DNA of 64,000 bases from positions 2,175,501-2,239,500 of the forward strand of contig NC_008380.1 in assembly GCF_000009265.1 (NCBI RefSeq), read 5' to 3'. The translations under genes were made by a program, and so were the position numbers. Below the pieces are notes generated by a model that was not told where the DNA came from, did not search any database, and worked only from the letters and a program-made list of their open reading frames with translations. The stretch's first letter is position 1, and each line of letters begins with the position of its first letter. Positions 10,042-20,432 of the stretch are shown piece by piece. This DNA is from Rhizobium johnstonii 3841 (GTDB taxonomy: Bacteria > Pseudomonadota > Alphaproteobacteria > Rhizobiales > Rhizobiaceae).

Positions 10042-10869
10042 TCAGATCAGCTTCAGCCCCTTCAGGCTGACATGGCCATCCTTGCCGATGATGATGTGGT
10101 CATGGACGGTGATATCGAGCGCCTTGGCCGCATCGATGATCACCTTCGTCATGTCGATGTCGGCACGCGATGGCGTGGGATCGCCCGAGGGGTGGTTGTG
10201 CACCAGGACCATCGCCGTTGCCGAAAGCTCGAGCGCGCGTTTGACCACCTCGCGCGGATAGACCGGCGTATGGTCGACCGTGCCGCGGCCCTGCACCTCG
10301 TCGGCGATCAGCACATTGCGCTTGTCGAGGAAGAGGATGCGGAACTGTTCGCGAGTCTCATGCGCCATGGCGGCATGGCAATACTGGATGACAGAAGACC
10401 ACGAGGACAGGACCTGTTTGGTCCTGAGCTCGCTCTTCAGGGTCCGATGGGCGACAGTCGAGATCAGCTTCAGGTCGAGCGCCACGGCCTCGCCGACGCC
10501 CTTGACTTCCATCAGCAGCGCCTGAGGCGCACCGAAAACGCCGGCGAGCGAGCCGAACCGTTCGATCAGCGCCTTGGCGATCGGCTTGGTGTCGCGCCGC
10601 GGGATCAGACGGAAAAGCAAGAGCTCGAGGATTTCGTAGTCGGCCAGCGCCGCATCGCCTTGCTCCCGGAAGCGGTCACGCAACCGCTCGCGATGGCCGT
10701 GATAATGCTCTTGGCCGGCAAGCGAGGCGGGTAGGGCGGCCCTGGCATTTGGTGCGGACGGTTTCTGCGGCTGTCCGCCAAAAAACGAACGTTCATCGGC
10801 GGCAATCGGTTCTTGCGTCTCGAAAGGCAGCTCGTCGTCGGAAGATGTCGAAACAGGCCCCTTCGCCAT
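10042..10869 (-). CDS. radC: RadC family JAB1/MPN domain protein
   Basis: The product has an N-terminal helix-hairpin-helix region and a C-terminal JAMM metal-binding domain with [16 protein letters not shown]. The family name comes from an old radiation-sensitivity allele, and the true function remains unclear. I choose the ATG at 10869 (275 residues, MAKGPVST), seven bases after the map stop, over an upstream open stretch that would overlap map. The gene follows map in the same direction and probably shares its transcript. Confidence 0.9.
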   Translation of the reverse strand: MAKGPVSTSSDDELPFETQEPIAADERSFFGGQPQKPSAPNARAALPASLAGQEHYHGHRERLRDRFREQGDAALADYEILELLLFRLIPRRDTKPIAKALIERFGSLAGVFGAPQALLMEVKGVGEAVALDLKLISTVAHRTLKSELRTKQVLSSWSSVIQYCHAAMAHETREQFRILFLDKRNVLIADEVQGRGTVDHTPVYPREVVKRALELSATAMVLVHNHPSGDPTPSRADIDMTKVIIDAAKALDITVHDHIIIGKDGHVSLKGLKLI

Positions 10870-10876
10870 CGGATCG

Positions 10877-11713
10877 TCACCCGTTGTGCGACGGCAGACC
10901 GGGGCGGTCGAGCCCACCCGGCGACAGTGTGAAGATCTCGCAGCCATCGGAGGTGACGCCGACGGTATGTTCGTACTGCGCCGACAGCGAGCGGTCGCGG
11001 GTGACTGCCGTCCAACCGTCGGCCAACACCTTCACATGCGGCCGGCCGAGGTTGATCATCGGCTCGATGGTGAAGATCATGCCTTCGCGCAGTTCCGGCC
11101 CCTCATTGGCGCGGCCGTAATGCAGGATATTCGGCGAATCGTGGAACAGCCGGCCGACACCGTGGCCACAGAAATCGCGCACCACCGAACAGCGCTCGGC
11201 CTCTGCATAGGTCTGGATCGCCTCGCCGATCGCGCCGGTGCGGGCGCCAGGCCTGACGGCGGCAATGCCGCGCATCAGCGATTCATAGGTGACCTCGAGC
11301 AGCCGCTCGGCAGCACGCTTGACGACGCCGACGGGATACATCCGGCTGGAATCGCCATGCCAGCCGTCGAGCACGAAGGTGACGTCGATATTGACGATAT
11401 CGCCGTCACGCAGCGGCTTGTCGTTCGGAATGCCGTGGCAGACGACGTGGTTGATCGAGGTGCAGGTCGATTTGGTATAACCGCGATAGTTCAGCGTCGC
11501 CGGATAGGCGCCGTGATCCATGCCGAAATCGAAGACGAACCTGTCGATCTCATCGGTCAGCAGGCCGGGCTTGACGATGTCGGCAAGCGCATCGAGGCAG
11601 CGAGCGGTCAGCTGGCATGCCCTTCGCATGCCCTCGAATGCTTGCGCGTCATAAAGCCGGATGGCGCCCGTATTCTTCGGGGGCGCAGTAGAGGCTTCGA
11701 TATAGTTCACCAT
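10877..11713 (-). CDS. map: Methionine aminopeptidase, type I
   Basis: Removes the initiator methionine from nascent proteins. The 278-residue pita-bread enzyme shows the dinuclear metal ligands in order: Asp in NIDVTF, Asp in HGDSSRM, His in GHGVGRLFH, Glu in TIEPM, and Glu in YEHTVGV. The substrate-pocket phrase [12 protein letters not shown] is present. It is the first gene of the map-radC pair. The 247-base interval to the divergent TetR gene must hold promoters in both directions, but none is convincing by eye. Confidence 0.97.
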   Translation of the reverse strand: MVNYIEASTAPPKNTGAIRLYDAQAFEGMRRACQLTARCLDALADIVKPGLLTDEIDRFVFDFGMDHGAYPATLNYRGYTKSTCTSINHVVCHGIPNDKPLRDGDIVNIDVTFVLDGWHGDSSRMYPVGVVKRAAERLLEVTYESLMRGIAAVRPGARTGAIGEAIQTYAEAERCSVVRDFCGHGVGRLFHDSPNILHYGRANEGPELREGMIFTIEPMINLGRPHVKVLADGWTAVTRDRSLSAQYEHTVGVTSDGCEIFTLSPGGLDRPGLPSHNG

Positions 11714-11960
11714 TGCAGGGCCTTAGCGGAGATTGTTAGATTTGTTCATAATGCAGCTATGCCGGGTTCGTCCATCACGATCAACCGCCCGGACGAGATT
11801 TCTGAGCGGATCCGATCGCCCAACGTGCAGTCTTCCACATCCGTTCGACGGACAATCCTCGGTCCGGCTGGAATATCCACAATCTTCCCAAAGGGATAGG
11901 ATTGATTGCGTGAAGTCTCCCCGTTACTCACCGATTGGTGACAGCGGGGAAGGGTCGATC

Positions 11961-12620
11961 ATGCTGAATGAAGCCGTAAATCTTGAAAATTCACCCGGGA
12001 CCGGCGAGGGGCCGGAACGGCGCGTGCGTGATCGCGGCGCCACCGAGCGCGCCATCCTTGCCGCCGCCAAGGGGCTGCTCGCCGAGGAAGGCTTCCAGAA
12101 TTTCGGCATCAATGCGGTCGCCCGCCGCGCCAGTTGCGACAAGCAGCTGATCTATCGTTACTATGGCGGCCTCGACGGCCTGGTCGAGGCGATCGGCGCC
12201 GATCTCGGCACGTGGGTGAAGGATCGCATCCCGGAAGACGCCGGCGGCATGTTCCTGCTCACCTATGGCGACCTGATGGAGCGGCTGTCGCTTCTTCTCC
12301 TCGACGCCTTGAGAAGCGATCCGCTGATGCGCCGCATCCTCGCCTGGGAGATATCGGAAAACACCGAGCAGGTGAGGCGCTTGTCCGAGGCGCGTTCGAA
12401 GGCGCTCGCTCTCTGGCTAGAACGCATGCGCGGCTCGCTGGCGCCGCCGAAGGCCGTGGATGCCGCAGCCGTCAACGCCGTCGTCATCGCCGCGATCCAG
12501 CACCTCGTGCTTGCCGCTGCGGCCGGCGGGCAGTGCGCCGGCCTGTCGCTGAAAACACCCAAGGACTGGGAGAAGGCGGCAACGGCGCTGAAGCGCATCG
12601 TGCGTGGCGTCTACGGCTGA
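11961..12620 (+). CDS. TetR/AcrR family transcriptional regulator
   Basis: The 219-residue form starting at ATG 11961 has GGGGAAGGG upstream as ribosome-binding site. The N-terminal HTH spans about residues 27-75, with ERAILAAAKGLLAEEGFQ followed by the recognition element CDKQLIYRYYGGLDGLVEA. The rest is a helical ligand-binding domain of unknown specificity. It is divergent from map. The next genes encode small membrane proteins rather than an obvious efflux target, so the regulon cannot be guessed. Confidence 0.9.
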   Translation: MLNEAVNLENSPGTGEGPERRVRDRGATERAILAAAKGLLAEEGFQNFGINAVARRASCDKQLIYRYYGGLDGLVEAIGADLGTWVKDRIPEDAGGMFLLTYGDLMERLSLLLLDALRSDPLMRRILAWEISENTEQVRRLSEARSKALALWLERMRGSLAPPKAVDAAAVNAVVIAAIQHLVLAAAAGGQCAGLSLKTPKDWEKAATALKRIVRGVYG

Positions 12621-12750
12621 TACCTGCCCTATCCACAGGGGGCGGGCGCCGTGTTAACCTTAACAAATGGTTTACGTTGCGTGGGGGTGCTTAACGCGAC
12701 AGTCTGGCGGCGAGCAGAGATGGTATGAGTAGAAGCCCCGAGTGACGCCC

Positions 12751-12924
12751 ATGGGAACCAAGATCGCTAAAGCCGCGTTTCTGGTGACGGCGATGATGTT
12801 TTTCGCAGTCCTGGCGCTGGATATCGCAATTCCGACGCTAGTGCTTTGCATCATGGCATTGTCGACCTGGTTGGTCTCCCTCGATCTGCCCCTGGCGCGC
12901 AAGCATGGAGGAGAGGCCGCATGA
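12751..12924 (+). CDS. Small membrane protein, 57 residues
   Basis: ATG at 12751 gives MGTKIAKAAF and one long hydrophobic region (about residues 7-43, two helices or one bent helix). A GTG at 12742 is an alternative. The stop overlaps the ATG of the next gene (ATGA), so the two are translationally coupled. I do not recognise the family. Confidence 0.6.
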   Translation: MGTKIAKAAFLVTAMMFFAVLALDIAIPTLVLCIMALSTWLVSLDLPLARKHGGEAA

Positions 12925-13253
12925 AGTGGTTTCTGATCTTCTGGGCCGGCCCCATCGTCTTTCTGGGCGGATGGTACTGGCTTTCCTATTACGACATGAG
13001 TTTCGGCATCTTCATGCTGAGCCGGCAGGTCCATGACCTGACGTTCGAACTTTACGGCGAGGCGCTCGGCATTCCGCCGGAGACCATCCCGCCGCTCGTT
13101 GCCCGCGCGATCGCGGTGGACAGCCTCGTCGTCTTCGCCATCCTGGCCTTCCGGAAGCGCAAGTCGATCATTGCCTGGTGGAAGGCGCGTCAGGCGCTGA
13201 ATTCGTCTCCATCAGACCTTGCCAGCAAGGAAAGCCTGTCGAGCGCGCCCTGA
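12921..13253 (+). CDS. Small membrane protein, 110 residues
   Basis: Starts at ATG 12921, overlapping the stop of the preceding small membrane gene, with GGAGGAGAGG as ribosome-binding site. It has an N-terminal hydrophobic helix (about 3-22), a middle segment, a second helix (about 66-82), and a basic then Ser-rich tail. The 3' end overlaps the convergent ruvX gene by 64 bases. No recognised domain. Confidence 0.65.
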   Translation: MKWFLIFWAGPIVFLGGWYWLSYYDMSFGIFMLSRQVHDLTFELYGEALGIPPETIPPLVARAIAVDSLVVFAILAFRKRKSIIAWWKARQALNSSPSDLASKESLSSAP

Positions 13254-13684
13254 AGGATGAAGCTTGCCGCGGCCGAATCGATCCGTTCGGCCCGCTTGGC
13301 GCGGGAGACGTCCATTTCGAGCAGCGTCCGTTCGGCCGCAACCGTCGAAAGCCGCTCATCCCAATAGACGAAGGGCAGCGCCGTCTTCTGCTCCATATTA
13401 CGCACGAAGGCGCGTGTCGCCTGCACGCGCGGACCTGCTGATCCATCCATGTTCATGGGTAGGCCGATAACAAAGCCTGCGACCTTTTCCGATTGTGCGA
13501 AGTCGAGCAGCGCCTGCGCATCGATGGCGAACTTGACGCGGCGGATCACCGTGCGCGGCGTGGCGAAGCGCCGTCCGAGATCGGACATCGACAGCCCGAT
13601 CGTTTTGGTGCCGAGATCGAGGCCGGCAATTGCCTGTCGCGGAGCGAGCGTTTCGGCCATTTCCTCGATCGTCAGCACCGTCAT
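13190..13684 (-). CDS. ruvX: Putative pre-16S rRNA nuclease / Holliday resolvase-like YqgF
   Basis: The 164-residue RNase H-fold protein carries the catalytic acidic positions in [18 protein letters not shown] and [11 protein letters not shown]. YqgF in E. coli processes the 5' end of 16S rRNA; the Holliday junction role is inferred from fold. The start is preceded only by a short N-terminal extension ([17 protein letters not shown]) before the conserved core. The 3' end overlaps the opposite-strand membrane gene. Confidence 0.93.
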   Translation of the reverse strand: MTVLTIEEMAETLAPRQAIAGLDLGTKTIGLSMSDLGRRFATPRTVIRRVKFAIDAQALLDFAQSEKVAGFVIGLPMNMDGSAGPRVQATRAFVRNMEQKTALPFVYWDERLSTVAAERTLLEMDVSRAKRAERIDSAAASFILQGALDRLSLLARSDGDEFSA

Positions 13685-13755
13685 CGCCGTTTCATCCCGT
13701 CAAAACAAATTGAAGTCGCCGCCGCTTTTCTTTGCGGCCGCATAAGATATGTCCT

Positions 13756-13908
13756 TAAAGCATGTCGCGCAAAAGTGTGCCGCGGTTTTGCGATAACGAC
13801 ATGCGCAAAAACAAAGATCTAAAATGCTGGAGCGAATCTGAAAGATTGCGACGCGTTTTAGGGCATGACGCCGAAAAGTGTGAGCGGTTTTCGGACGACA
13901 TCATGCTC
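13756..13908 (+). repeat. Palindromic intergenic repeat, two-hairpin copy
   Basis: Contains two imperfect palindromes, 13760-13804 and 13863-13906. Each has GCATG(T/A)CG-type outer arms and CAAAAGTGTG / CGGTTTTG-type inner arms. They flank the shared word agcgaatctgaaagattgcg (from 13832). The same block in inverse orientation lies at 22473-22567. It resembles the RIME/mosaic palindromic elements described in rhizobia; the family name is an inference. Confidence 0.75.
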
Positions 13909-13965
13909 TCATTCTTTGATGTGGCATCGAAACCGGCTTTGCATCACGTAATAAGGAGACATTTC

Positions 13966-14670
13966 ATGAAGATCACCTGGCTCGGCCATTCCGCCTTCCG
14001 CATCGAGACATCAAAGGCGAAGATCCTGCTCGATCCATTCCTCAGCTATAACGCCTCCTTTTCCGGCCAGGATATCAAGGATGTTTCTGCAGGCATCACT
14101 CACATCCTGTTGACGCACGGCCATGGCGATCATGTCGGCGATACCGTGGCACTCGCCAAGGAAACCGGCGCTGTCGTTCTCGCCAATGCCGATCTCGCCG
14201 CTTGGCTCGGCTCCAAGGGCGTCGACAAGATCGAGATGGGCAATACCGGCGGCACGATCGCGCTCGGCAGCTTCTCGGCAACCTTCACCAATGCGCTGCA
14301 CTCCTCCGCCCAGATCACCGAGGACGGCGTCTCGCACGCACTCGGCAACGCCAACGGCCTGATGCTGCATTTCGACGACGAAGCCTCGATCCTTGCCATG
14401 GGCGATACCGACATCTTCTCCGACATGGCGCTGATCAATGAATTGCACCAGCCCGATATCGGTTTCGTGCCGGTCGGCGACCGCTTCACCATGGGCGGCG
14501 CTGTGGCAGCACTTGCCTGCCGGCGCTATTTCAACTTCAAGACCGCGATCCCCTGCCACTACGGCACCTTTCCGATCATCGACCAGACGGCCGAAAAATT
14601 CGTTGCCGGCATGGACGGATCGAAGACGGATGTGAAGGCGATCAGGCCTTCCGAGAGCCTGTCGATCTGA
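13966..14670 (+). CDS. UPF0173 metal-dependent hydrolase (metallo-beta-lactamase fold)
   Basis: The 234-residue protein starts at ATG 13966, preceded by AAGGAG. An upstream extension of the frame runs through the repeat element and is not part of the gene. The metallo-beta-lactamase motif [10 protein letters not shown] and later metal ligands ([15 protein letters not shown]) are intact. It is the short UPF0173 type, close to YtkL-like proteins. The physiological substrate is unknown. It is followed by gatC after 69 bases on the same strand. Confidence 0.92.
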   Translation: MKITWLGHSAFRIETSKAKILLDPFLSYNASFSGQDIKDVSAGITHILLTHGHGDHVGDTVALAKETGAVVLANADLAAWLGSKGVDKIEMGNTGGTIALGSFSATFTNALHSSAQITEDGVSHALGNANGLMLHFDDEASILAMGDTDIFSDMALINELHQPDIGFVPVGDRFTMGGAVAALACRRYFNFKTAIPCHYGTFPIIDQTAEKFVAGMDGSKTDVKAIRPSESLSI

Positions 14671-14739
14671 CGAAATCCCGTTGCACACGGCGGACATGGC
14701 CTTTATAGCGGGTAGGAAAAATCCTATCCGGAGAATGCC

Positions 14740-15027
14740 ATGTCCGTCGATCTTGCCACCGTGAAGCGCGTCGCCCGCCTTGCTCGTATTGCCGTCTCCG
14801 AGGACGAGGCAAATCGCATGGTCGGCGAGCTGAACGGCATCCTTGGCTTCGTCGAGCAACTCTCCGAAGTGAATGTCGACGGCGTCGAGGCGATGACGTC
14901 GGTGACCCCGACGGCGATGAAGAAGCGGACCGATGAGGTGACCGACGGCAGCAAAGCAGCCGATATCGTCGCCAATGCGCCCGTCACCGACCACAATTTT
15001 TTCCTGGTGCCGAAAGTCGTCGAATAA
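14740..15027 (+). CDS. gatC: Asp/Glu-tRNA amidotransferase subunit C
   Basis: The 95-residue product matches GatC from its N terminus ([16 protein letters not shown]) to the acidic end ([12 protein letters not shown]). GatC stabilises the GatA-GatB heterodimer that makes Gln-tRNA(Gln) and Asn-tRNA(Asn) from misacylated precursors. It is followed by gatA after 56 bases. Confidence 0.96.
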   Translation: MSVDLATVKRVARLARIAVSEDEANRMVGELNGILGFVEQLSEVNVDGVEAMTSVTPTAMKKRTDEVTDGSKAADIVANAPVTDHNFFLVPKVVE

Positions 15028-15083
15028 GGCTTCGAAGTCTCTTTCCGACCCTGTTGCCATTCCAGATCTGAAGCGAAAACACG

Positions 15084-16565
15084 ATGAGCGAACTCACCAG
15101 CCTGACCATTGCCGAAGCCCGCCAGAAGCTGCGCGCCAAGGAAATCACCGCGATCGAACTGACCGAAGCCTATATCTCGGCGATAGATGCGGCCAATGGC
15201 CGGCTTAACGCCTATATCAAGGTCACGCCGGATCTCGCCCGCGTCATGGCGAAGAACTCCGACGAGCGCATCGCCGCCGGCAAGGCAGGCGAACTCGAAG
15301 GCATTCCGCTCGGCATCAAGGATCTCTTTGCCACCGTGGGTGTCCACACCCAGGCCTGCAGCCATATACTCGATGGTTTCGAGCCGCGTTATGAATCGAC
15401 CGTCACGCAGAACCTCTGGGATGACGGCGCCGTCATGCTCGGCAAGCTCAACATGGACGAATTCGCCATGGGCTCGTCGAATGAAACATCCTATTACGGC
15501 CCAGTGATCAATCCCTGGCGCGCCGCAGGCTCCAACCAGCAGCTCGTGCCCGGCGGCTCGTCGGGCGGTTCGGCCGCAGCCGTCGCTGCGCATCTTTGCG
15601 CCGGCGCCACCGCAACCGATACCGGCGGCTCGATCCGCCAGCCGGCCGCCTTCACCGGCACCGTCGGCATCAAGCCGACCTATGGCCGTTGCTCGCGCTG
15701 GGGCACCGTCGCCTTCGCCTCTTCGCTCGACCAGGCAGGCCCGATCGCCCGCGACGTACGCGATGCCGCGATCCTTTTGAAGTCGATGGCAAGCGTCGAC
15801 GCAAAGGACACGACATCGGTCGATCTGCCGGTGCCGGATTACGAAGCAGCTCTCGGCCAATCGCTGAAAGGCATGAAGATCGGCATCCCGAACGAATATC
15901 GTGTCGACGGCATGCCGGATGAGATCGAGACGCTTTGGCGCCAGGGCATCGCCTGGCTGAAGGAAGCCGGTGCCGAAATCGTCGACATCTCGCTGCCGCA
16001 TACCAAATACGCTCTTCCAGCCTATTACATCGTCGCTCCCGCCGAGGCATCTTCGAACCTCGCGCGCTACGACGGCGTGCGCTACGGCCTGCGTGTCGAC
16101 GGCAAGGATATCGTCGACATGTATGAGAAGACGCGTGCTGCGGGCTTCGGCAAGGAAGTCAAGCGCCGCATCATGATCGGCACCTACGTGCTGTCGGCCG
16201 GTTATTACGATGCCTATTACATCCGCGCGCAGAAGGTGCGCACGCTGATCAAGCGCGATTTCGAACTCGCCTTCGACGCCGGTGTCGATGCCATCCTGAC
16301 GCCGGCAACGCCGTCGTCGGCCTTTGGCGTTGCCGATGAGAACCTCGCCGCCGATCCGGTGAAAATGTATCTGAACGACATCTTCACGGTGACGGTCAAC
16401 ATGGCGGGCCTGCCCGGCATCGCCGTGCCCGCCGGCCTCGACCACAAGGGCCTGCCGCTTGGCCTGCAGCTGATCGGCAAACCCTTTGACGAGGAAACCC
16501 TCTTCAAGACCGCCCATGTCATCGAGCAGGCAGCCGGCCGGTTTACGCCGGCCAAGTGGTGGTAA
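15084..16565 (+). CDS. gatA: Asp/Glu-tRNA amidotransferase subunit A (amidase)
   Basis: The 493-residue amidase generates ammonia from glutamine for tRNA-dependent amidation. The Ser-cisSer-Lys triad is visible: Lys79 in GIKDLF, cis-Ser159 in GGSSGGS, and nucleophile Ser183 in [10 protein letters not shown]. The C-terminal region ([14 protein letters not shown]) is complete. Its stop overlaps the start of a GNAT gene by ten bases, so the transcript continues. Confidence 0.97.
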   Translation: MSELTSLTIAEARQKLRAKEITAIELTEAYISAIDAANGRLNAYIKVTPDLARVMAKNSDERIAAGKAGELEGIPLGIKDLFATVGVHTQACSHILDGFEPRYESTVTQNLWDDGAVMLGKLNMDEFAMGSSNETSYYGPVINPWRAAGSNQQLVPGGSSGGSAAAVAAHLCAGATATDTGGSIRQPAAFTGTVGIKPTYGRCSRWGTVAFASSLDQAGPIARDVRDAAILLKSMASVDAKDTTSVDLPVPDYEAALGQSLKGMKIGIPNEYRVDGMPDEIETLWRQGIAWLKEAGAEIVDISLPHTKYALPAYYIVAPAEASSNLARYDGVRYGLRVDGKDIVDMYEKTRAAGFGKEVKRRIMIGTYVLSAGYYDAYYIRAQKVRTLIKRDFELAFDAGVDAILTPATPSSAFGVADENLAADPVKMYLNDIFTVTVNMAGLPGIAVPAGLDHKGLPLGLQLIGKPFDEETLFKTAHVIEQAAGRFTPAKWW

Positions 16566-17056
16566 CGGATCTAACGATCCGAAGAATAGCGGCTGCCGAC
16601 CACGAAGCGGTCGGCGCCGTCGGTTTTGCCGCATGGGCCGCCAGCGATGCCTTCGAGGACAGCTATCTCGATCCCGATGTGATCGCCAGGGTGCGGCACG
16701 AGTTCGCCATCTTTCCTAAGGAAGCGAAAGGCGAGGTCTTCGTTGCCGAACGGGACGAGACGATCGTCGGCTGGGGCGCGCGTGAAAATCAATCGAACTA
16801 TATGTCCGACCTCTGGGTGCATCCCGATCACCAGGGCAACGGCGTCGGCCGGGCTCTCCTGCTTCATTTGTGCGACTTGATGGCTGCAGAGGGGTTGGCG
16901 ACGGCCAGGCTCGACACGCACGCCGGGAATAAGGGCGCAATCCGGCTCTACGAACGCTGCGGCTTCACCATCTTCTGGCGTGGCCGCGAATTTTCCAAGA
17001 GCATGGGCGTCTCGCTTGAAAAGGTGCATCTGGAGAAGCGGTTGGCTGACCGATAG
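16556..17056 (+). CDS. GNAT family N-acetyltransferase
   Basis: A GTG start inside the end of gatA gives a 166-residue protein. The acetyl-CoA pyrophosphate loop is visible as [15 protein letters not shown], followed by [19 protein letters not shown], the canonical motif B. It shares clear similarity in order and wording with the GNAT at 17972 (both have GWxARE, then MSDLW or ISDFW). The two look like a local duplication. Substrate is unknown. It is translationally coupled to gatA. Confidence 0.88.
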   Translation: MVVTDLTIRRIAAADHEAVGAVGFAAWAASDAFEDSYLDPDVIARVRHEFAIFPKEAKGEVFVAERDETIVGWGARENQSNYMSDLWVHPDHQGNGVGRALLLHLCDLMAAEGLATARLDTHAGNKGAIRLYERCGFTIFWRGREFSKSMGVSLEKVHLEKRLADR

Positions 17057-17078
17057 CGGGAACCAGCAAGGAGGTCTT

Positions 17079-17354
17079 ATGGCGAACAGTGATCTTGCGC
17101 AATTGATCGAGGCAGTTGATCGCCTCGCTGCCAGCGGTTTCACCATGGGCGCGGAGTGGCAGGCGGTCCACGACATCTGCCAGCGCCACGAAGGCGAACA
17201 GCCGTTCGACTGGGGGCACGCCCTTTGCCATCGCATCGAGGGCGATGACTGGAACGCCGACTACTGGTATCGCCGCGCCGGCAAGGCGCGTGGCACGGGC
17301 ACGATGGCCGACGAGTGGTCGGCGATGCGGACGGAACTCTCTGCAAAGGCTTGA
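17079..17354 (+). CDS. Conserved hypothetical protein, 91 residues
   Basis: The ATG at 17079 has an excellent ribosome-binding site (AAGGAGG at 17068-17074) and lies 22 bases after the GNAT stop. The small acidic protein contains HDICQRHEGEQPFDWGHALC and DDWNADYWYRRAGK, rich in Trp, His and Asp, suggesting a compact soluble fold. I do not recognise a named family with certainty. Context suggests co-transcription with gatCA-GNAT. Confidence 0.75.
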   Translation: MANSDLAQLIEAVDRLAASGFTMGAEWQAVHDICQRHEGEQPFDWGHALCHRIEGDDWNADYWYRRAGKARGTGTMADEWSAMRTELSAKA

Positions 17355-17403
17355 GGCGATATCCCGATCGCGCCCGTTCGAGACGCGATCAGGAGTGCCA
17401 CTA

Positions 17404-17661
17404 TTACCTGTTGTTCAGCTGCGACCTGACCAATCTCAGCCCTCTTTCGGTGATCCGGTAGGGCTGACCGCCTGAGGACTTGATTGCCCTCAGGCGCTTC
17501 AGCCTGCGGAAGAGATCAAGGTCGACGCCGGGATAGAGCCAGCCGTCGCGGGTGAAGCAACTGACCGCCTCAATCTTCCTGTCGTCGTCGCGGGTAATTT
17601 CAATGCGGCCGCCTTGGGCCATGAGATGCAGGATGCGCTGCTCCGTGCGAGAAATGTCCAT
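17404..17661 (-). CDS. yjhX: YjhX-family putative toxin (UPF0386)
   Basis: The 85-residue protein matches the UPF0386/YjhX pattern end to end: MDISRTEQRILHLMAQGGRI, then CFTRDGW, then RLKRLRAIKSSGGQPYRITERG, then RSQLNNR. In E. coli, YjhX is the proposed toxin of the YjhX-YjhQ pair, where YjhQ is an acetyltransferase. Here no same-strand partner is adjacent, but GNAT genes lie on both sides on the opposite strand. A toxin role is therefore only suggestive. Confidence 0.87.
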   Translation of the reverse strand: MDISRTEQRILHLMAQGGRIEITRDDDRKIEAVSCFTRDGWLYPGVDLDLFRRLKRLRAIKSSGGQPYRITERGLRLVRSQLNNR

Positions 17662-17971
17662 GTGTGAGATCCGGTATCGCGCCCGGCAGGGCGCACAAAA
17701 ACGATCTGGCGCTCATTCGAACGTCAGGGCTTCGTTTTTTTCGGGCCCATGCGCGCAAGCGAACTTGCGGGCAGGGCCTTTACCGGGTCTCAGGCAGGCT
17801 CAACATAAAACACCTCGATAGGGTTTATTATTCAGCCCGGAAAATTCGGTCAAGAGCGTGTTCTCAGCTCAAAACCAGTCGAAAACCTCACTTTTGCCCG
17901 ATCATCCCTTTGGAGGTACTGGTAAATTCCGCGACTCAATGGTCTAGTTGAGGTGTAACGCGGAGGTGTCG
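17662..17971. other. Gap between yjhX and GNAT gene
   Basis: About 310 bases hold the divergent upstream regions of yjhX and the GNAT gene. An open frame of 95 codons on the plus strand has no family resemblance and no Shine-Dalgarno. I see no RNA gene. A stretch around 17868-17915 faintly recalls the palindromic repeat, but too weakly to call. Confidence 0.5.
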
Positions 17972-18481
17972 TTGATCCACATTCGCAATGCCCGCGACGG
18001 TGAAGCGGAGCTATTGAGCGAGATCGGGCTGAGGGCCTGGCAAAATGCGATGGCGTCGATCGGCGAATCGGACGCGATGATCGATGCAGCGCGCAACGCC
18101 TTTCGGAACTTCGTGGAAAACGACTGGCTGACCATCACCGTCGTCGAGCAGAACGGCCAGGTCGCAGGCTGGGCGGCGCGCGAGGGATTGGACGAAACCA
18201 TCTCGGATTTCTGGATCGATCCCGTCTTCACCCGCCAGGGCCTCGGTTCGGCCCTTCTCGTCCGCATCGAAAAGGAGATCGCCGATCAGGGCCTCGAGAA
18301 GGCGGCGATGCAGACCCATTCCGGCAATAGCGAGGCGATCGGCTTCTTCCGGAAGCACGGCTACAGCATCCATTGGCTGTCGGTCGCCTACAATCCGAAG
18401 CTTGATCGCGACGTACCCTCCGTTGGACTGACGAAACAGCTCGTTTCGGATAGCCAAGGCGCGTATGGGCTGGAATTCTGA
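17972..18481 (+). CDS. GNAT family N-acetyltransferase
   Basis: The likely start is TTG 17972 (MIHIRNARDG), because GGAGG at 17962-17966 sits five bases upstream. A GTG at 17966 overlaps that site, so it is less likely. The acetyl-CoA motif reads TRQGLGSALLVR and the later motif THSGNSEAIGFFRKHGY. Sequence order and wording follow the GNAT at 16556, suggesting paralogy. Substrate unknown. It converges with the DUF1294 gene. Confidence 0.87.
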   Translation: MIHIRNARDGEAELLSEIGLRAWQNAMASIGESDAMIDAARNAFRNFVENDWLTITVVEQNGQVAGWAAREGLDETISDFWIDPVFTRQGLGSALLVRIEKEIADQGLEKAAMQTHSGNSEAIGFFRKHGYSIHWLSVAYNPKLDRDVPSVGLTKQLVSDSQGAYGLEF

Positions 18482-18485
18482 TGCT

Positions 18486-18797
18486 TCAAAAATCCTGAAG
18501 AAGGAGAGGGCTCCATTGCGGCAAGAAGGCGAGCACAGCAATCAGTGCGCCGTGCAGGATCAGGATCGCCGCCAGGATTGACCGGAACGGCTCCTTTCTC
18601 GTCTTGTGCCGCAGCAGCTGCTGTGCAGCCAGCGCGCCAAGGCTGCCGCCGATCAACGCAAGGATGAGAAGTGTGCGCTCGCTGATGCGCCGCCTGCCGT
18701 GACGTGCCGCCTGCTTGTCAAAGAAATAGATCGAGAACACCAAGAGGTTCAGCGCCAGAAACAGTATGGCCCATTTGATAATATCGATCATCGTCAT
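18486..18797 (-). CDS. DUF1294 small membrane protein
   Basis: The 103-residue product matches DUF1294: an N-terminal helix with NLLVFSIYFFDKQAARHGRR, then RRISERTLLILALIGGSLGA, a basic RHKTRKEPFRS loop, and a final helix. Some family members carry an extra cold-shock domain, which is absent here. Inner-membrane location is predicted from three hydrophobic segments. Function is unknown. Confidence 0.88.
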   Translation of the reverse strand: MTMIDIIKWAILFLALNLLVFSIYFFDKQAARHGRRRISERTLLILALIGGSLGALAAQQLLRHKTRKEPFRSILAAILILHGALIAVLAFLPQWSPLLLQDF

Positions 18798-18926
18798 AGG
18801 GGAACCCTACCGCGGCTCCGTTAATGGACGGCAAAACCGCAATGCGCGCCATGGCGAAAGCCTTGCACCGGCACGCCATTTCCTTTACCTCACCAGTGGA
18901 AAAGAACAGCCTGCAAAGAGCATCAG

Positions 18927-20429
18927 ATGACCCTTGTCGACGTCCGCACGCCTGATCCGAAACGCTTCATCCCCGGCGCCACCGGCGACTGGGAAGTCAT
19001 CGTCGGCATGGAAGTCCATGCCCAGGTGCTGTCCAATTCGAAGCTCTTCTCCGGCGCCTCGACGGAATTCGGCAAGCCGCAGAATTCGAACGTCTCGATG
19101 GTCGACGCCGCCATGCCCGGCATGCTGCCTGTGATCAACGAGGAATGCGTCAAGCAGGCTGTTCGCACCGGCCTCGGCCTGAAAGCCCAGATCAACAAGC
19201 GCTCCCTGTTTGATCGCAAGAACTATTTCTATCCCGACCTGCCGCAGGGCTATCAGATCTCGCAGTTCAAGGATCCGATCGTCGGCGAGGGCAAGATCGT
19301 CATTTCGCTCGGGCCGGATCGCCAGGGCCAGTTCGAAGATATCGAGATCGGCATCGAGCGCCTGCATCTGGAACAGGATGCCGGCAAGTCGATGCATGAC
19401 CAGCACGCGACCATGTCCTATGTCGATCTCAACCGTTCCGGCGTTGCCCTGATGGAGATCGTCTCCAAGCCCGATATGCGCTCGTCCGACGAGGCCAAGG
19501 CCTATATGACCAAGCTGCGCTCGATCGTGCGTTATCTCGGCACCTGCGACGGCAACATGGACGAGGGCTCGATGCGCGCCGACGTCAACGTCTCCGTCCG
19601 CCGTCCGGGCGAGGATTTCGGCACGCGTTGCGAGATCAAGAACGTCAACTCCATCCGTTTCATCGGCCAGGCGATCGAATATGAAGCCCGTCGCCAGATC
19701 GGCATTCTGGAGGACGGTGGCAAGATCGATCAAGAGACTCGCCTCTTCGACCCGAACAAGGGCGAAACGCGCTCGATGCGCTCCAAGGAGGATGCGCACG
19801 ACTATCGTTATTTCCCCGATCCGGATCTGCTGCCGCTCGAATTCGACGACGCCTTCATCAAGGCGCTCGAAGCCGATCTGCCGGAACTGCCTGACGACAA
19901 GAAGGAGCGCTTCGTGCGCGAGCTCGGCCTGTCGATCTACGACGCCTCGGTGCTCGTTTCCGAAAAAGCGATCGCCGATTATTTCGAAGCCGTCGCCGCA
20001 GGCCGTGACGGCAAGACGGCCGCCAACTGGGTGATCAACGATCTGCTCGGCGCACTGAACCGCACCGGCAAGGACATCGAGCAGACGCCGGTTTCGCCGG
20101 CCCAGCTCGGCGCCATCATCGATCTCATCAAGGCGGGAACCATATCCGGCAAGATCGCCAAGGATCTCTTCGAGATCGTGCTCGCCGAGGGCGGCGATCC
20201 CGCCGAGATCGTCGAGGCGCGCGGCATGAAGCAGGTGACGGATACCGGCGCGATCGAAAAGGCCGTGGACGAGATCATCGCGGCCAATCCCGATCAGGTC
20301 GAAAAGGTCAAGGCGAAACCGACCATGGCAGCATGGTTCGTCGGCCAGGTGATGAAGGCGACCGGCGGCAAGGCCAATCCGCAGGCTGTTCAGGCCCTCG
20401 TCAAGGCGAAGCTCGGCATCGAGGAGTAA
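18927..20429 (+). CDS. gatB: Asp/Glu-tRNA amidotransferase subunit B
   Basis: The 500-residue kinase-like subunit activates the misacylated tRNA carboxylate before amidation by GatA-derived ammonia. It has the N-terminal [19 protein letters not shown], the central [15 protein letters not shown] and [11 protein letters not shown], and the helical plus YqeY-like tail ending near [17 protein letters not shown]. The gene is separated from gatCA by about 2.3 kb of GNAT and small genes. A GNAT gene begins three bases after its stop. Confidence 0.97.
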   Translation: MTLVDVRTPDPKRFIPGATGDWEVIVGMEVHAQVLSNSKLFSGASTEFGKPQNSNVSMVDAAMPGMLPVINEECVKQAVRTGLGLKAQINKRSLFDRKNYFYPDLPQGYQISQFKDPIVGEGKIVISLGPDRQGQFEDIEIGIERLHLEQDAGKSMHDQHATMSYVDLNRSGVALMEIVSKPDMRSSDEAKAYMTKLRSIVRYLGTCDGNMDEGSMRADVNVSVRRPGEDFGTRCEIKNVNSIRFIGQAIEYEARRQIGILEDGGKIDQETRLFDPNKGETRSMRSKEDAHDYRYFPDPDLLPLEFDDAFIKALEADLPELPDDKKERFVRELGLSIYDASVLVSEKAIADYFEAVAAGRDGKTAANWVINDLLGALNRTGKDIEQTPVSPAQLGAIIDLIKAGTISGKIAKDLFEIVLAEGGDPAEIVEARGMKQVTDTGAIEKAVDEIIAANPDQVEKVKAKPTMAAWFVGQVMKATGGKANPQAVQALVKAKLGIEE

Positions 20430-20432
20430 GCG

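Noticed and set aside
12629-12637. DnaA-box-like CTATCCACA
   Set aside because: A single near-match without clustering or an AT-rich unwinding region; no origin is indicated.
17868-17915. Possible third degenerate copy of the palindromic repeat
   Set aside because: Only short words (CGAAAACC, CACTTTTG) agree and the outer arms are missing.
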